64,000 nucleotides of DNA from Lachnospiraceae bacterium (GTDB taxonomy: Bacteria; Bacillota; Clostridia; Lachnospirales; Lachnospiraceae). The notes beneath the pieces are model-generated. The model saw only the letters and a program-made list of their open reading frames with translations, was not told the origin of the DNA and did no database searches. Location: assembly GCA_017553505.1 (NCBI GenBank), contig JAFZLD010000017.1, positions 23,859-87,858 of the forward strand, written 5' to 3'. This document shows, in pieces, positions 51,084 to 60,313 of the stretch (its first letter is position 1; each line of letters opens with the position of its first letter). Both the position numbers and the translations under genes were made by a program.

Positions 51084-52565
51084 ATGGATGAGCAGAATTT
51101 TAACAATAACAATTTTGGCACTGATTCTTTCGGCAATAATGGTAACGGCGGAGAGAATCCCGCAGACAATAGTACACACAGCGAATACGGAGCAGGCACT
51201 TGGCATGAGACAAGACCCTCATACGAGTCTAAGACCGAGTACGGCTACACCTGGCAGGAACAGGTAAGACCTACGGAGCCCGCAAGAGACACCGTATCTG
51301 CAACTAAGCCCGCTAAGGCTAAGAAAGCAAAGAACAAATCACACTTCTTCCCGAAGCTTTGCGCGGCAATGGCATTCGGTCTTGCATTCGGCGCTTGCGC
51401 GGCAGGTTCTTTTTACGCAATCAACACTTACGTAATTAAAGAAGAGCCCAAGGCAATCGAGACCAATACCGATGTTGAAGAGCTTCAGAAGAGTGTGGCG
51501 GAGCTTCAGTCGGCGCTTGCATCTTCAAGCGACAAGAACTCCACAGTCATTAACACCGCGGCAGTTTCAGATGTTACAAGCGTTGTGGACAAGGTTATGC
51601 CTTCAATGGTAGCCATCACCAATAAAGGCGAGTATTCCGTAAGTGACTGGTTCGGCAGAAGATATACTCAGGACACCGAGTCCTACGGCTCCGGCATCAT
51701 CATCGGCGAGAGCGATACAGAGTACTTCATCGCTACCAACAATCACGTAATTGCGGACAATAAGTCCTTATCGGTTCTTTTTGTGGATGAGACAACGGCT
51801 GACGCGTATGTTAAAGGTTATGATTCCGGCATGGACATTTCCGTTATAGCGGTAGCCAAGGACAGCTTAACCGCAGAGACCAAGTCAGCCATAAAGGTTG
51901 CAACTCTCGGCGATTCCGACAGCCTTAAGATCGGTGAAGCAGCAATTGCCATCGGTAATGCGCTCGGCTATGGCCAGTCAGTTACCACGGGCGTTGTAAG
52001 TGCACTCGGACGTGACATCACAATCGACGGAACCACTTATTCGAACCTTATTCAGACCAGTGCAGCCATTAACCCCGGCAACTCCGGCGGCGCGCTCCTT
52101 AATATAAACGGCGAGGTTGTAGGTATTAACTCCTCCAAGGCCGGAGATTCACAGATTGATAACATGGGATTTGCAATTCCGATCAGCTCTGTTAAGGATA
52201 TCCTCAAGGAGTTTTCCGACAGAGAGACCCGCAACAAAGTTGACGCAGAGAGCAAGGGCTACCTCGGTATCGGCGGTAACGACAGCTACGATGTTACAAT
52301 GCTCGGCTATCCTGCAGGCGTATACGTAAGCAAGGTTTACGAAGGCTCACCCGCTGAGGCCGCAGGCATCTACATGGGCGACGTCATCACCAAGGTTGAA
52401 GGCCAGTCGGTTAAGACAATATCCGAACTTTCCGGCTTCCTTGACTACTACAAGGTTGGCGAGACCGTAACGCTTACCGTTACCAGAAACGTTAACGGCG
52501 AGCTCAAGGAACTGACCCTCGACGTAGTACTCGGCGACAAGAACGCAATCGTCGAACAGCCATAA
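51084..52565 (+). CDS. HtrA/DegP-type S1C serine protease
   Basis: 493 residues. An Asn/Gly-rich, disordered cytoplasmic N-terminus (1-85) leads to a membrane helix (about 90-112), a short coiled coil, a trypsin-like domain with His221 (T-N-N-H-V-I), Asp251 (G-M-D-I-S) and Ser334 (N-P-G-N-S-G-G), and one PDZ domain (about 405-485). This is the usual HtrA layout of Gram-positive bacteria, acting in quality control of exported proteins. The ATG at 51084 follows AAAGGAGGT at 10 bases; the upstream in-frame ATG at 51036 has no RBS. It ends at a strong terminator. Confidence 0.94.
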   Translation: MDEQNFNNNNFGTDSFGNNGNGGENPADNSTHSEYGAGTWHETRPSYESKTEYGYTWQEQVRPTEPARDTVSATKPAKAKKAKNKSHFFPKLCAAMAFGLAFGACAAGSFYAINTYVIKEEPKAIETNTDVEELQKSVAELQSALASSSDKNSTVINTAAVSDVTSVVDKVMPSMVAITNKGEYSVSDWFGRRYTQDTESYGSGIIIGESDTEYFIATNNHVIADNKSLSVLFVDETTADAYVKGYDSGMDISVIAVAKDSLTAETKSAIKVATLGDSDSLKIGEAAIAIGNALGYGQSVTTGVVSALGRDITIDGTTYSNLIQTSAAINPGNSGGALLNINGEVVGINSSKAGDSQIDNMGFAIPISSVKDILKEFSDRETRNKVDAESKGYLGIGGNDSYDVTMLGYPAGVYVSKVYEGSPAEAAGIYMGDVITKVEGQSVKTISELSGFLDYYKVGETVTLTVTRNVNGELKELTLDVVLGDKNAIVEQP

Positions 52566-52581
52566 AGATTAAGATTTTTTT

Positions 52582-52614
52582 AGAGCATCGCCTGATGGGT
52601 GGTGCTCTTTTTTT
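52582..52614 (+). terminator. Rho-independent terminator after htrA
   Basis: AGAGCA (52582-52587) pairs with TGCTCT (52603-52608), with CGCC/GG(G)TG inside, followed by seven T. An extended -10, TGTTATAAT (52620-52628), follows 6 bases later. Confidence 0.88.
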
Positions 52615-52619
52615 GGCTG

Positions 52620-52628
52620 TGTTATAAT
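52620..52628 (+). promoter_or_regulatory. Extended -10 promoter of the GtrB/GT-C pair
   Basis: TGTTATAAT, immediately after the htrA terminator and 44 bases before the GT2 start. No clear -35. Confidence 0.6.
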
Positions 52629-52671
52629 CGTATCCGGGGGCTATGGCCAAAGAAACCGAATCGGAGAGAAT

Positions 52672-53604
52672 ATGAGCAAATTATCAATTGTAGTGCCCGT
52701 ATATTACAGCGCGGACACCCTTCAGATGTTATATGACGATATGAAAGAAAAAATCCTCGGCAAAATCGGGGATTATGAAATAGTATTCGTGGACGACGGC
52801 TCGGGGGATAATTCCTACGAAGTCATGGAGTCCATTAAGGCACAGGACCCGAACGTTGTGCTTGTTAAGCTTTCCAGAAATTTCGGCGAGCATGCGGCAC
52901 TGCTTGCGGGCTTAAGCGTATGTACCGGTGACTGCGCGGTGACCAAGCAGGCGGATCTTCAGGAAGATTCGACGCTCATTCTTGATATGTATGAGAGCTG
53001 GAAGCAGGGCAACAAGGTAGTGCTTGCCATCAGACGTTCACGAGACGAGAACGGTCTCAAGGTATTTATGGCGAATCGCTACTACGGCCTTGTACGTAAG
53101 TTTGTTAACCCCAACATGCCTGCGGGTGGCTGCGATTGTTACCTTATCGACAGACAGGTTATCGAGGTTCTCGAGCTTCTTGATGAAAAGAATTCGTCCC
53201 TCACGCTTCAGGTTATGTGGGCGGGCTTTAAGACCGACATGATTTACTTTGACCGCAAAGACCGTGAGGTAGGCAAGTCGCGCTGGACCCTTTCCAAGAA
53301 AGTTAAACTGGCGGCCGACTCCATCCTCAGCTTTTCATACGCGCCCCTTCGATTGATGATGGGTGTGGGCTTTGTTTTTGATATTATTGCGCTGGCGTTG
53401 ATGATCAGCGTATTTGTAGAGTATTTCACCACGGGTACACCTGTCGAAGGTTGGGCGTCCCTTATGTGCGTTGTTCTTTTCGGCTTCGGCCTTATCATGC
53501 TTATGATCGGTGTCATAGGTGAATACATCTGGCGTGCTCTCGATGCATCACGTAACAGACCGCCTTACATTATCGACGAGGTAGTGCGTGAAGACAAAGA
53601 GTAA
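52672..53604 (+). CDS. GtrB/DPM1-like undecaprenyl-phosphate glycosyltransferase
   Basis: The 310-residue protein has a GT2 catalytic domain (L-S-I-V-V-P-V-Y, F-V-D-D-G-S-G-D-N-S, K-Q-A-D-L-Q-E-D and the R-K-D-R-E-V-G-K-S-R-W block) followed by two membrane helices (about 228-255 and 262-287). This is the architecture of GtrB/ArnC/DPM1-like enzymes that load a sugar onto a polyprenyl phosphate at the inner face. The next gene, overlapping by 17 bases, is a polytopic GT-C-like protein that would use the flipped donor outside. RBS GGAGAG precedes the ATG. Confidence 0.9.
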   Translation: MSKLSIVVPVYYSADTLQMLYDDMKEKILGKIGDYEIVFVDDGSGDNSYEVMESIKAQDPNVVLVKLSRNFGEHAALLAGLSVCTGDCAVTKQADLQEDSTLILDMYESWKQGNKVVLAIRRSRDENGLKVFMANRYYGLVRKFVNPNMPAGGCDCYLIDRQVIEVLELLDEKNSSLTLQVMWAGFKTDMIYFDRKDREVGKSRWTLSKKVKLAADSILSFSYAPLRLMMGVGFVFDIIALALMISVFVEYFTTGTPVEGWASLMCVVLFGFGLIMLMIGVIGEYIWRALDASRNRPPYIIDEVVREDKE

Positions 53605-55264
53605 TACTTCGAGATTAATCAAATTTCTTTGGATTATTGTTGCGCTTGTAAGCATCAAGACCATATTTACGGATTTTGGTGCCGACAACGCCTACACTAT
53701 GGCTATGTCCTACAGACATTTAAGCGGAGACAGAATGTTCCTTGAGATGTGGGAGCCTCACCAGACTTCCATTTTCTTTACGGACGCGCTTATGTGGGTG
53801 TACGGGTTGATAGTGCCGAGTTTTGCGGGTGTTGCGATTTATCTGCAGGTGTGCGGAACGGCTTTTTTTGCTGTGATTGCGTACTTTCTGTTCAGGGAAG
53901 TTCGCGAGCTTGCGGGCGATTTGCCGGCGCATTTTGCGACAATATTCTTTCTGATATTTAGGGCCAAGCAGACCGTTTTCCCGGAATTCTCCAATATGGA
54001 GATTGGCTTTTCGGTGCTGGTTTTATTGTGCCTTGTCAATTTCTTTAAAGAGCCGAAGAAATATTCGCGACTCATTTTCGCAGCATTGTTTCTGTGCCTG
54101 GAAGTGCTTTCTTATCCGTCCTGCGTCACGGCTTTTGTGGCAGTAGTGGTTTTGATATGCATGTACACGGATAGGAAGCTTAAGAATGTGCTGATTTTCA
54201 CGGCAACGACGGCAGTGGTCGGCATAGCATATGTCATGTTTTTTGCACTCCGCGTCGGCCCGAAGCTTTTTATCGAATGCTTGAAAGGTATAGTTGACTC
54301 GGATTCCCATGCCAACACCACACTTGTGGGAGGATTCGATTACTATCGCGGTACGGTTTATGCGCTTGTGTGGATAGCGGTTTCCGTTGCGATTGCGCTC
54401 TTGGCGGCTGCTGTTTGGAAAGGCATCTTACGTAAGAAATTCAACACGCTTACCGTTTTCGGTGCGGTTTTCTTTGCCGGCAACGCTATAATGATTATCG
54501 GCCAAAGAAAAACCGGCATCGATTGGACCTGCTGCTTCTACATTATTCCTGTTGTGCTGATGGCCCTTGGATTCTTCGATTTCAAAGAACTGCCGGTGGA
54601 GCGCAGGAGATTCTTCGTGTCCGGCGTGCTGATTTCGGTGGCTTCGGCCATTGCGGCGGCGATGCTTACGGACCTTGGAATTATCACTTCGATAGCATTT
54701 TTGGTGCTTGGCGGTACGGTTTCTTTTGCCGCAATCAAGGACTTGAGGGAGAAGGCGCTTGCGGGCGTGACGCTAATTCTCATGACGGTTCTCTTTAACA
54801 GGGGAATCGTGCTGTGGGGATACGGCAACCAGTGGGATGTGTGGACTGTTTACGAGGTGGAGCGGTACGTTAAAGGCGGCCCGACGAAGTTTCTGGTAAC
54901 GGACTACATGACCAGCAAGATGGACGAGGTCAATATAGCTGAGTTCAACCGGTACATAGGACCTGACGACACGCTCCTGATAGTGGGAGACGAGTGGCTG
55001 TTCGACCCTGCGGATTTTATGTTCACGGAAGCGGAGATTTCCAACTGGTCCGTGATTGACACTCCTTTCTACAACGAGGAGATGCTGCACTATTTCGAGA
55101 TTAATCCCGGTAAAGAACCTACTGTTGTGGCGGTTAAGTGCTGGTTCGGTAACCTTGATATATCGCCCGACAGCTTCATTATGAAGTGGGTCGAGGAAGG
55201 TTACGAGAAGATAGGTGACGGAAGCTATTTCAGATTCTACAGAAAAGCTCAGAACGCAGAATAG
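53588..55264 (+). CDS. Polytopic GT-C-like membrane glycosyltransferase, GTG start
   Basis: The 558-residue protein has about 11-12 hydrophobic helices and a C-terminal soluble part (about 430-558). An Asp-containing first loop (T-D-F-G-A-D-N-A-Y, about residues 27-36) and E-M-W-E-P-H-Q-T-S downstream recall the acidic catalytic loops of GT-C enzymes. The start is GTG at 53588, overlapping the GtrB-like gene by 17 bases, with GAGG 6 bases upstream. Partnership with a polyprenyl-phosphate sugar donor suggests it decorates a surface glycan, lipid or protein. Confidence 0.75.
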   Translation: MKTKSNTSRLIKFLWIIVALVSIKTIFTDFGADNAYTMAMSYRHLSGDRMFLEMWEPHQTSIFFTDALMWVYGLIVPSFAGVAIYLQVCGTAFFAVIAYFLFREVRELAGDLPAHFATIFFLIFRAKQTVFPEFSNMEIGFSVLVLLCLVNFFKEPKKYSRLIFAALFLCLEVLSYPSCVTAFVAVVVLICMYTDRKLKNVLIFTATTAVVGIAYVMFFALRVGPKLFIECLKGIVDSDSHANTTLVGGFDYYRGTVYALVWIAVSVAIALLAAAVWKGILRKKFNTLTVFGAVFFAGNAIMIIGQRKTGIDWTCCFYIIPVVLMALGFFDFKELPVERRRFFVSGVLISVASAIAAAMLTDLGIITSIAFLVLGGTVSFAAIKDLREKALAGVTLILMTVLFNRGIVLWGYGNQWDVWTVYEVERYVKGGPTKFLVTDYMTSKMDEVNIAEFNRYIGPDDTLLIVGDEWLFDPADFMFTEAEISNWSVIDTPFYNEEMLHYFEINPGKEPTVVAVKCWFGNLDISPDSFIMKWVEEGYEKIGDGSYFRFYRKAQNAE

Positions 55265-55280
55265 AAAATTGTTATAACTG

Positions 55281-55323
55281 TTGAAAAAAGTGCCGAAACT
55301 ATTTATAATGGTTTTGGCATTTT
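55281..55323 (+). promoter_or_regulatory. Terminator with a consensus promoter nested in its loop
   Basis: -35 TTGAAA (55281-55286), 17 bases, -10 TATAAT (55304-55309). AAAGTGCCGAAAC (55287-55299) pairs with GTTTTGGCATTTT (55311-55323), allowing two G-U pairs, and the -10 lies in the 11-base loop. It can end read-through from the GT-C gene and start the MFS transcript. Confidence 0.75.
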
Positions 55324-55374
55324 ACGCTTTTGGGGGAGCTCTGAAAGCGTTTTAATTTGAAAGGAGTTTCATAT

Positions 55375-56655
55375 ATGAACAACAAATGGATTCGCGGTGC
55401 GATTCCTGCATTGTTACTTCACTGCAGTATCGGTACCGTATATTGTTGGTCCACATTCAGCACAGAGATTGCCAATTACATCGGCGCATCCAAGAGCGCT
55501 TGCGGTTGGGCTTTCTCACTCGCTATTTTCTTTCTCGGCATGTCAGCCGCTTTCCTTGGCGATGTAGTAGAGAAGGATATTCACAAATCTTCACTTATTG
55601 CGACTATTTGCTTTTCCGTAGGTATGGTAGGAACAGGCGCAGCTATCTTGCTTAAGTCACTCCCTCTTATCTTCTTATTCTACGGTTGCATCATGGGTAT
55701 CGGCCTTGGTACCGGTTACCTTTCACCTGTTAAGACCCTTATGCTCTGGTTCAAGGACAAGAAAGGTCTTGCTACAGGTCTTGCAGTTGCAGGCTTCGGC
55801 GCAGCTAAAGCTATCGCTACCCCTGTAATGCAGTTCATTCTTGACAAGTTTGACAACAATCCCGCTCCCATGTTCTTCATCATGGGCGGTGTATATTTCG
55901 TAATGATGTTCATCGGTCACTTACTTCTCAGAAAGCCTTCTGACTGGGTTGAGCAGCATGCGAAGGGCGGTATCAAAGAGTTCTTCTCAACTCTCGGTGC
56001 TAACTTCAAGTATGCTTTTTCCAAGAAAACCTTCATCGGTATCTGGCTTATGTTCTACATCAACATTACCTGCGGTCTTGCACTTATCTCTCAGGAGAAG
56101 CAGATTTTCAATGCTGTAGGTTTTGCAGGTATCGCGGCAGTACTCGGTACCGTTACCGCTATTGCCAATGCCGGCGGACGTCTCGGATTCTCCGCTTGGG
56201 CTGACAAGCTTAAGGATCGTAACTCAATCTACAAGCTTATCTTCATCCTTTCCATCGCATTTACCGCTTGCGTAATCTTCACAAGAGGTATCGAGAACGG
56301 CGCTAACGTTAAGATTCTTGCAATCATCTGCGTAGGCCTTCTTATCATGGTTAATGCAGGATACGGCGGCGGTTTCTCCAATGTACCCACACTTCTTTCC
56401 GACCACTTCGGTATGGAGAAGATTTCCGCAGTACATGGTATGTGCCTTTCCGCTTGGGCTTTTGCAGGTCTTACCGGTAACCAGATGGCTACCTTCATCG
56501 TTAAGCACTTCGGTACTCCCGATGAGGCAGTTAATCCCGTAGGATACCAGACCGTTCTTTACGTTACCTGCGCACTTTACTTAATCGCTTTAATCATCAG
56601 CTGCGTAATGGTTCCCAAGTCAGGCAAAGCAGCAGCTGCCAAGAAAGAAGCTTAA
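55375..56655 (+). CDS. MFS transporter of the OFA (oxalate:formate antiporter-like) family
   Basis: The 426-residue protein has 12 membrane helices and the OFA family opening, with I-G-T-V-Y-C-W-S-T-F-S (TM1), G-C-I-M-G-I-G-L-G-T-G-Y-L-S-P (TM4) and L-A-T-G-L-A-V-A-G-F-G. OFA members move small mono- and dicarboxylates such as oxalate/formate, lactate or pyruvate. The ATG at 55375 has AAAGGAG upstream; the TTG at 55357 overlaps that site. Codon use is strongly biased to CTT/GGT/AAG, like the ribosomal genes, implying high expression. Substrate unknown. Confidence 0.9.
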   Translation: MNNKWIRGAIPALLLHCSIGTVYCWSTFSTEIANYIGASKSACGWAFSLAIFFLGMSAAFLGDVVEKDIHKSSLIATICFSVGMVGTGAAILLKSLPLIFLFYGCIMGIGLGTGYLSPVKTLMLWFKDKKGLATGLAVAGFGAAKAIATPVMQFILDKFDNNPAPMFFIMGGVYFVMMFIGHLLLRKPSDWVEQHAKGGIKEFFSTLGANFKYAFSKKTFIGIWLMFYINITCGLALISQEKQIFNAVGFAGIAAVLGTVTAIANAGGRLGFSAWADKLKDRNSIYKLIFILSIAFTACVIFTRGIENGANVKILAIICVGLLIMVNAGYGGGFSNVPTLLSDHFGMEKISAVHGMCLSAWAFAGLTGNQMATFIVKHFGTPDEAVNPVGYQTVLYVTCALYLIALIISCVMVPKSGKAAAAKKEA

Positions 56656-56682
56656 TCGGCTCTAATCAATAATGACAACGGC

Positions 56683-56716
56683 AAAGCCCTCGACCTGTAA
56701 AGGCCGGGGGCTTTCT
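56683..56716. terminator. Terminator between the MFS gene and clpX (convergent)
   Basis: AAAGCCC(T)CG-CCT pairs with AGG-CG-GGGGCTTT around a 4-base loop, followed by CTTG on the plus strand. It can serve both genes. Confidence 0.75.
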
Positions 56717-56746
56717 TGTGGAAAAATGTATGCAAAGGAGAATGAA

Positions 56747-58306
56747 TTAGGCTTGTGCAGGGATCTGCGGTACGACTTCCGTACGCATCTCTATAAGGGG
56801 GCCGCCGGTACCGTTAATGTACTCGGGGGTAATGGTTACCTTGCCGATGTTCTTGTCCTTGGGAATCTCATACATGATATCCAGCATGAACTCCTCAATG
56901 ATGGCACGAAGGGCACGGGCGCCGGTATCGCGCTCCATAGCCTTCTCGGCAATGGCCGCAAGAGCCTCGTCTGAGAACTCAAGCTTGACCTCATCAAGCT
57001 CAAGAAGCTTCTGATACTGCTTAAGAATAGCGTTCTTAGGCTCTTTCAAAATATCTATAAGCATTTCTTTATCAAGCATTTCCATTGGACAAAGAACGGG
57101 CAAACGTCCCACAAACTCGGGAATCATACCGAACTTCTTAATGTCTTCCACTTTGACGTGGCTTAAGATGTTCTTTTCCTTGTCCCATTTATCCTTAAGC
57201 TCTGCGGTGTAACCGATTGAGGTCTTCTTATTAAGACGTTGCTTAACGATTTCCTCAAGATCGGGGAACGCTCCGCCGCATATAAAAAGAATATTCTTCG
57301 TATTCACAGTAGCAAGGGGCACCATAGCGTTCTTGGAATTGGCTCCGATGGGAACTTCAACTTCGGCACCTTCCAATAGCTTAAGCATACCCTGCTGAAC
57401 CGACTCACCGCTTACGTCGCGGGAAGTGGTTTCTTTTTTCTTGGCAATCTTATCTATCTCGTCGATGAAGATAATACCGCGCTCGGCACGCTCAACGTCA
57501 TTGTCGGCTGCTGCAAGAAGCTTGGTCACAACTGATTCGATATCATCACCGATGTAGCCGGCCTCCGTAAGAGACGTAGCGTCTGCAATGGCAAGCGGTA
57601 CATCAAGAAGCTTCGCAAGCGTCTTAACAAGATAAGTCTTACCGCAACCGGTGGGACCGATCATAAGGATATTGGACTTATCAATCTCTATCTCATCCAT
57701 GGTGCCGGTAGCAACACGCTTGTAGTGGTTGTATACGGCAACGGAAATAATTTTCTTGGCCTGTTCCTGACCGATTACGTATTCGTCGAGTTTCTCTTTA
57801 ATCTTGTGAGGAGGCAAAATCTCCTTAAGATTGATGGGCTCTAAGGGCTTTTTCTTTTTCTTGCCGGTCTGGACGCGCATGCCGGGGAAGCCGTTCTGCA
57901 GGTCGTTTAAGTTAAAGAAACTGATGTTGGGGAAGCCGTTGCCTCCGAAAGGACGGCCCTTCTTGTCCTCAGTTTCCTCCTCGGTATCGGGAGTATCTGT
58001 CGCAGCCGAAGCAGGCTCGGAAGATGCCGGCTTATCGGAAACGGCTTCGGTGTCGACCTCAGCATAAGGATTCTTAAGCTCCTCACCCGAAGGCTCAGCG
58101 GGCTTAGGCTCCGCCGGCTTCTGACCGTTACCGTTAAAAGGCGTACCGAACAGACCCTGCGTAAGGTTCATGCTCTCAGCCATATCTATTGTCTTTTGTA
58201 AACAGTCCGCACAAACGCACATATTTCCGGGAAGCTTGATAAGGGAACCTGCCTTGCTCTCGGGTCGCATGCATATCATACAGACGGATTCAAATTCTTC
58301 TGACAT
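56747..58306 (-). CDS. clpX: ClpX protease ATPase subunit with extended linker
   Basis: 519 residues, about 90-100 longer than usual ClpX. The N-terminal zinc-binding domain has C9, C12, C32 and C35. It is followed by a Pro/Glu/Ser/Thr-rich linker (about 48-115) and a basic patch K-K-K-K-K. The AAA+ module then has Walker A GPTGCGKT, Walker B IIFIDEIDKIA, an arginine finger region and the D-T-G-A-R-A-L-R sensor II. ClpX unfolds tagged proteins and feeds them to ClpP. No clpP or tig lies beside it, unlike the common tig-clpP-clpX order. The extra linker is acidic and probably disordered. Confidence 0.95.
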   Translation of the reverse strand: MSEEFESVCMICMRPESKAGSLIKLPGNMCVCADCLQKTIDMAESMNLTQGLFGTPFNGNGQKPAEPKPAEPSGEELKNPYAEVDTEAVSDKPASSEPASAATDTPDTEEETEDKKGRPFGGNGFPNISFFNLNDLQNGFPGMRVQTGKKKKKPLEPINLKEILPPHKIKEKLDEYVIGQEQAKKIISVAVYNHYKRVATGTMDEIEIDKSNILMIGPTGCGKTYLVKTLAKLLDVPLAIADATSLTEAGYIGDDIESVVTKLLAAADNDVERAERGIIFIDEIDKIAKKKETTSRDVSGESVQQGMLKLLEGAEVEVPIGANSKNAMVPLATVNTKNILFICGGAFPDLEEIVKQRLNKKTSIGYTAELKDKWDKEKNILSHVKVEDIKKFGMIPEFVGRLPVLCPMEMLDKEMLIDILKEPKNAILKQYQKLLELDEVKLEFSDEALAAIAEKAMERDTGARALRAIIEEFMLDIMYEIPKDKNIGKVTITPEYINGTGGPLIEMRTEVVPQIPAQA

Positions 58307-58524
58307 TCGTATTCCTCTCTTAAATAAGTACTGCTTTCATATTGAATATAATACATCATTAGTACCACATTCAAGTTAAGAAATCATAAACAAAGTCTAA
58401 CGAAATAAGAAACATGCCCGCCAAATGGGCGTTTTCACAAGGAAAATCGACACTGCGTTGATATAATATTAAAAAATAGCGATATAGATATTGCAAATGA
58501 AATCGCATGATTGTAATATATTCA

Positions 58525-58544
58525 TGTACACACTAACGTGTACA
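58525..58544 (+). promoter_or_regulatory. 7-6-7 inverted repeat upstream of the secreted NlpC/P60-like gene
   Basis: TGTACAC (58525-58531) and GTGTACA (58538-58544), a candidate operator 44 bases before the start codon. The remaining sequence of the clpX-58588 spacer is A/T-rich, with no confident promoter call. Confidence 0.55.
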
Positions 58545-58587
58545 AACAAAATACTAGCTTAAAGCTATGATTGAGAGGAGACATTCA

Positions 58588-59481
58588 ATGAAGAAGGTAC
58601 TTCAAAGAACAGCAGGCGTATTGATGGCAGCAGTATTGTGGTTCTCATGCGCATTCCAGACACAGGGCGCACCCTTAAGACCGCAGACACTGGAGAATGC
58701 ATACGAAAACGTAATGGCGTATGCGGCAGAAAACGGCATTGAATTGTCGATGACCCTTAAGGATTTCACCGACAATTACAACGGACAGAACATTGAGCTT
58801 TACGAGCAGTCTTACTACAAACTTTTAAGAGTAGATTCGTTAGCAAACGATTCTTTTGCAGGCAAGCTTAACAGCGACAAATTCGAAGTAATCGACTTCG
58901 GCAGAGGTTCGGCGGAGATTCAGTCTTCCTCATCCTCATCATCTTCAAGTGGCAGTCACAACTACTATTACAATACAGGAACATCTTGCCCTTCATCCGC
59001 AACCTATTCCAAATATAAACTTTTGAGCAAGGTTCAGAAGGGCGACATTATATATGAAGCATCCGGTTTCTTCGGAATCACCGGCCACATCGCAGTGGTT
59101 GAAGGTATCTATTCAAGACCCGGCGGCGGCCAGTACATCAGATTGATCGAAGCTATCGACAAAGGCGTTGTAAGAAGCATCCTTGACGACACCAGAATCG
59201 ACGAAAGAGACGGATACGTTCTCAGAGTAAAGGGCGCAACCACAACACAGAAGAACAACGCGGTTTCTTTCTGCGTAGGCGAGGTTGGCTCAAAGTACAG
59301 CCTTGATTTCGCGCATGATACCAGCTCTTCCGAGACCGACTGGTACTGCTCCGAACTTGCTTGGGCAGCATACAAGAACCAGGGTATCGATATAGAGACC
59401 ACCGGCTGGCTTAACGAGCCCGGTATCACTCCCAGAGATATCTACAGATCCAACAAAGTAAGCACGGTAAGTATCAATTAA
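58588..59481 (+). CDS. Secreted permuted NlpC/P60-like (YiiX-type) protein
   Basis: 297 residues. A signal peptide (residues 1 to about 28, K-K-V-L-Q-R then a hydrophobic core ending near T-Q-G-A) is followed by a helical region, a serine-rich linker (about 118-130) and a C-terminal papain-like domain. The domain has G-D-I-I-Y-E, the His in G-H-I-A-V-V-E-G and, later, the Cys in D-W-Y-C-S-E-L-A-W-A-A-Y. This His-before-Cys order is that of circularly permuted NlpC/P60 enzymes (YiiX/YebB-like), which act on peptidoglycan peptides or lipids. The ATG at 58588 has GAGGAG upstream. Confidence 0.85.
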   Translation: MKKVLQRTAGVLMAAVLWFSCAFQTQGAPLRPQTLENAYENVMAYAAENGIELSMTLKDFTDNYNGQNIELYEQSYYKLLRVDSLANDSFAGKLNSDKFEVIDFGRGSAEIQSSSSSSSSSGSHNYYYNTGTSCPSSATYSKYKLLSKVQKGDIIYEASGFFGITGHIAVVEGIYSRPGGGQYIRLIEAIDKGVVRSILDDTRIDERDGYVLRVKGATTTQKNNAVSFCVGEVGSKYSLDFAHDTSSSETDWYCSELAWAAYKNQGIDIETTGWLNEPGITPRDIYRSNKVSTVSIN

Positions 59482-59493
59482 ACTCCCTTTCGA

Positions 59494-59535
59494 AGCCCGT
59501 GGCGCCGATTCGTCGGTTCCACGGGCTCTTTTTTT
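59494..59535 (+). terminator. Rho-independent terminator
   Basis: AGCCCGTGG (59494-59502) pairs with CCACGGGCT (59519-59527), followed by seven or more T. Confidence 0.92.
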
Positions 59536-59635
59536 CTGTAATTGCAAAAGAAACTGCCGCGCAAGCCCCGAAATATTGCAAATTCACATAATATCATGAT
59601 AGAATAATAAAAAAGCGGGGAAGGTCGGGGGGCCT

Positions 59636-60283
59636 ATGAAACTTAGTGAGATTGTTGAGGATTCAATCATAAATGTACTGGTGAGCAAGGAGGATTCGAG
59701 TATCAGCCTTACCACCACCATGGCGTTTTATGACGAGGATATGCTTTTCGTGAATCCTTTCATGTATGAGGACAATATTGTTTCTTTTGACGTACCGGGA
59801 CTGTCGGTTGAGATGATGGTGGTACGCGAGAATGAAGTTCCTTATTATTGGAAGAGAGTCCACGTAGGGCTTATGAAGGTTGACGGCAAGGTCTATCATG
59901 TCATCAGTTCCCGTCACACCGGTGCACGCCTCAACAGACGTAACTCCTTCAGAGTGTTCGTAGGTGAAGAAGGCTCTGCATTCGAGCTTCGCGGCGGCAC
60001 CAAGCTTCCTATTATAGTTAAGGATATAAGCGCGACGGGTATCGGCTTTATCACTTCCGGCGACAGTGAAGAATACTTCATGCCGGGAGACCAGGTTCAC
60101 ATTAACTATATAGATAAGGAAGAACGTTTCGGAATCGACGTGGTCGGCAGAGTGGTCCGCTCCACCGTAACCGACAAGGGACGCCTCTACGGATGTTCTT
60201 TTTCCAAGGTATATCCCCAGCTTGGCAAGTACGTAACCGACAAGCAGCTCCATAGGAAAAGAAAACCGAGACCGATACAGTAG
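59636..60283 (+). CDS. PilZ-domain c-di-GMP-binding protein (YcgR-like)
   Basis: The 215-residue protein has an N-terminal YcgR-N/flagellar-brake-like beta domain (about 1-90) and a C-terminal PilZ domain with the binding motif R-L-N-R-R-N-S-F-R (R-x-x-x-R type, about 99-107) and D-I-S-A-T-G-I-G-F (D-x-S-x-x-G). It should bind cyclic-di-GMP and adjust motility, adhesion or polysaccharide export. It is the gene immediately upstream of the str operon promoter, in the place where rpoBC often stands. The ATG follows a G-rich RBS. Confidence 0.9.
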   Translation: MKLSEIVEDSIINVLVSKEDSSISLTTTMAFYDEDMLFVNPFMYEDNIVSFDVPGLSVEMMVVRENEVPYYWKRVHVGLMKVDGKVYHVISSRHTGARLNRRNSFRVFVGEEGSAFELRGGTKLPIIVKDISATGIGFITSGDSEEYFMPGDQVHINYIDKEERFGIDVVGRVVRSTVTDKGRLYGCSFSKVYPQLGKYVTDKQLHRKRKPRPIQ

Positions 60284-60313
60284 ACTGACTAATTCGACAA
60301 AAGAATATTTTGC

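Noticed and set aside
56747-58306. Frameshift or fusion creating the long ClpX
   Set aside because: One continuous frame with zinc domain and AAA+ module in normal order; the extra sequence is a linker, not a second gene.
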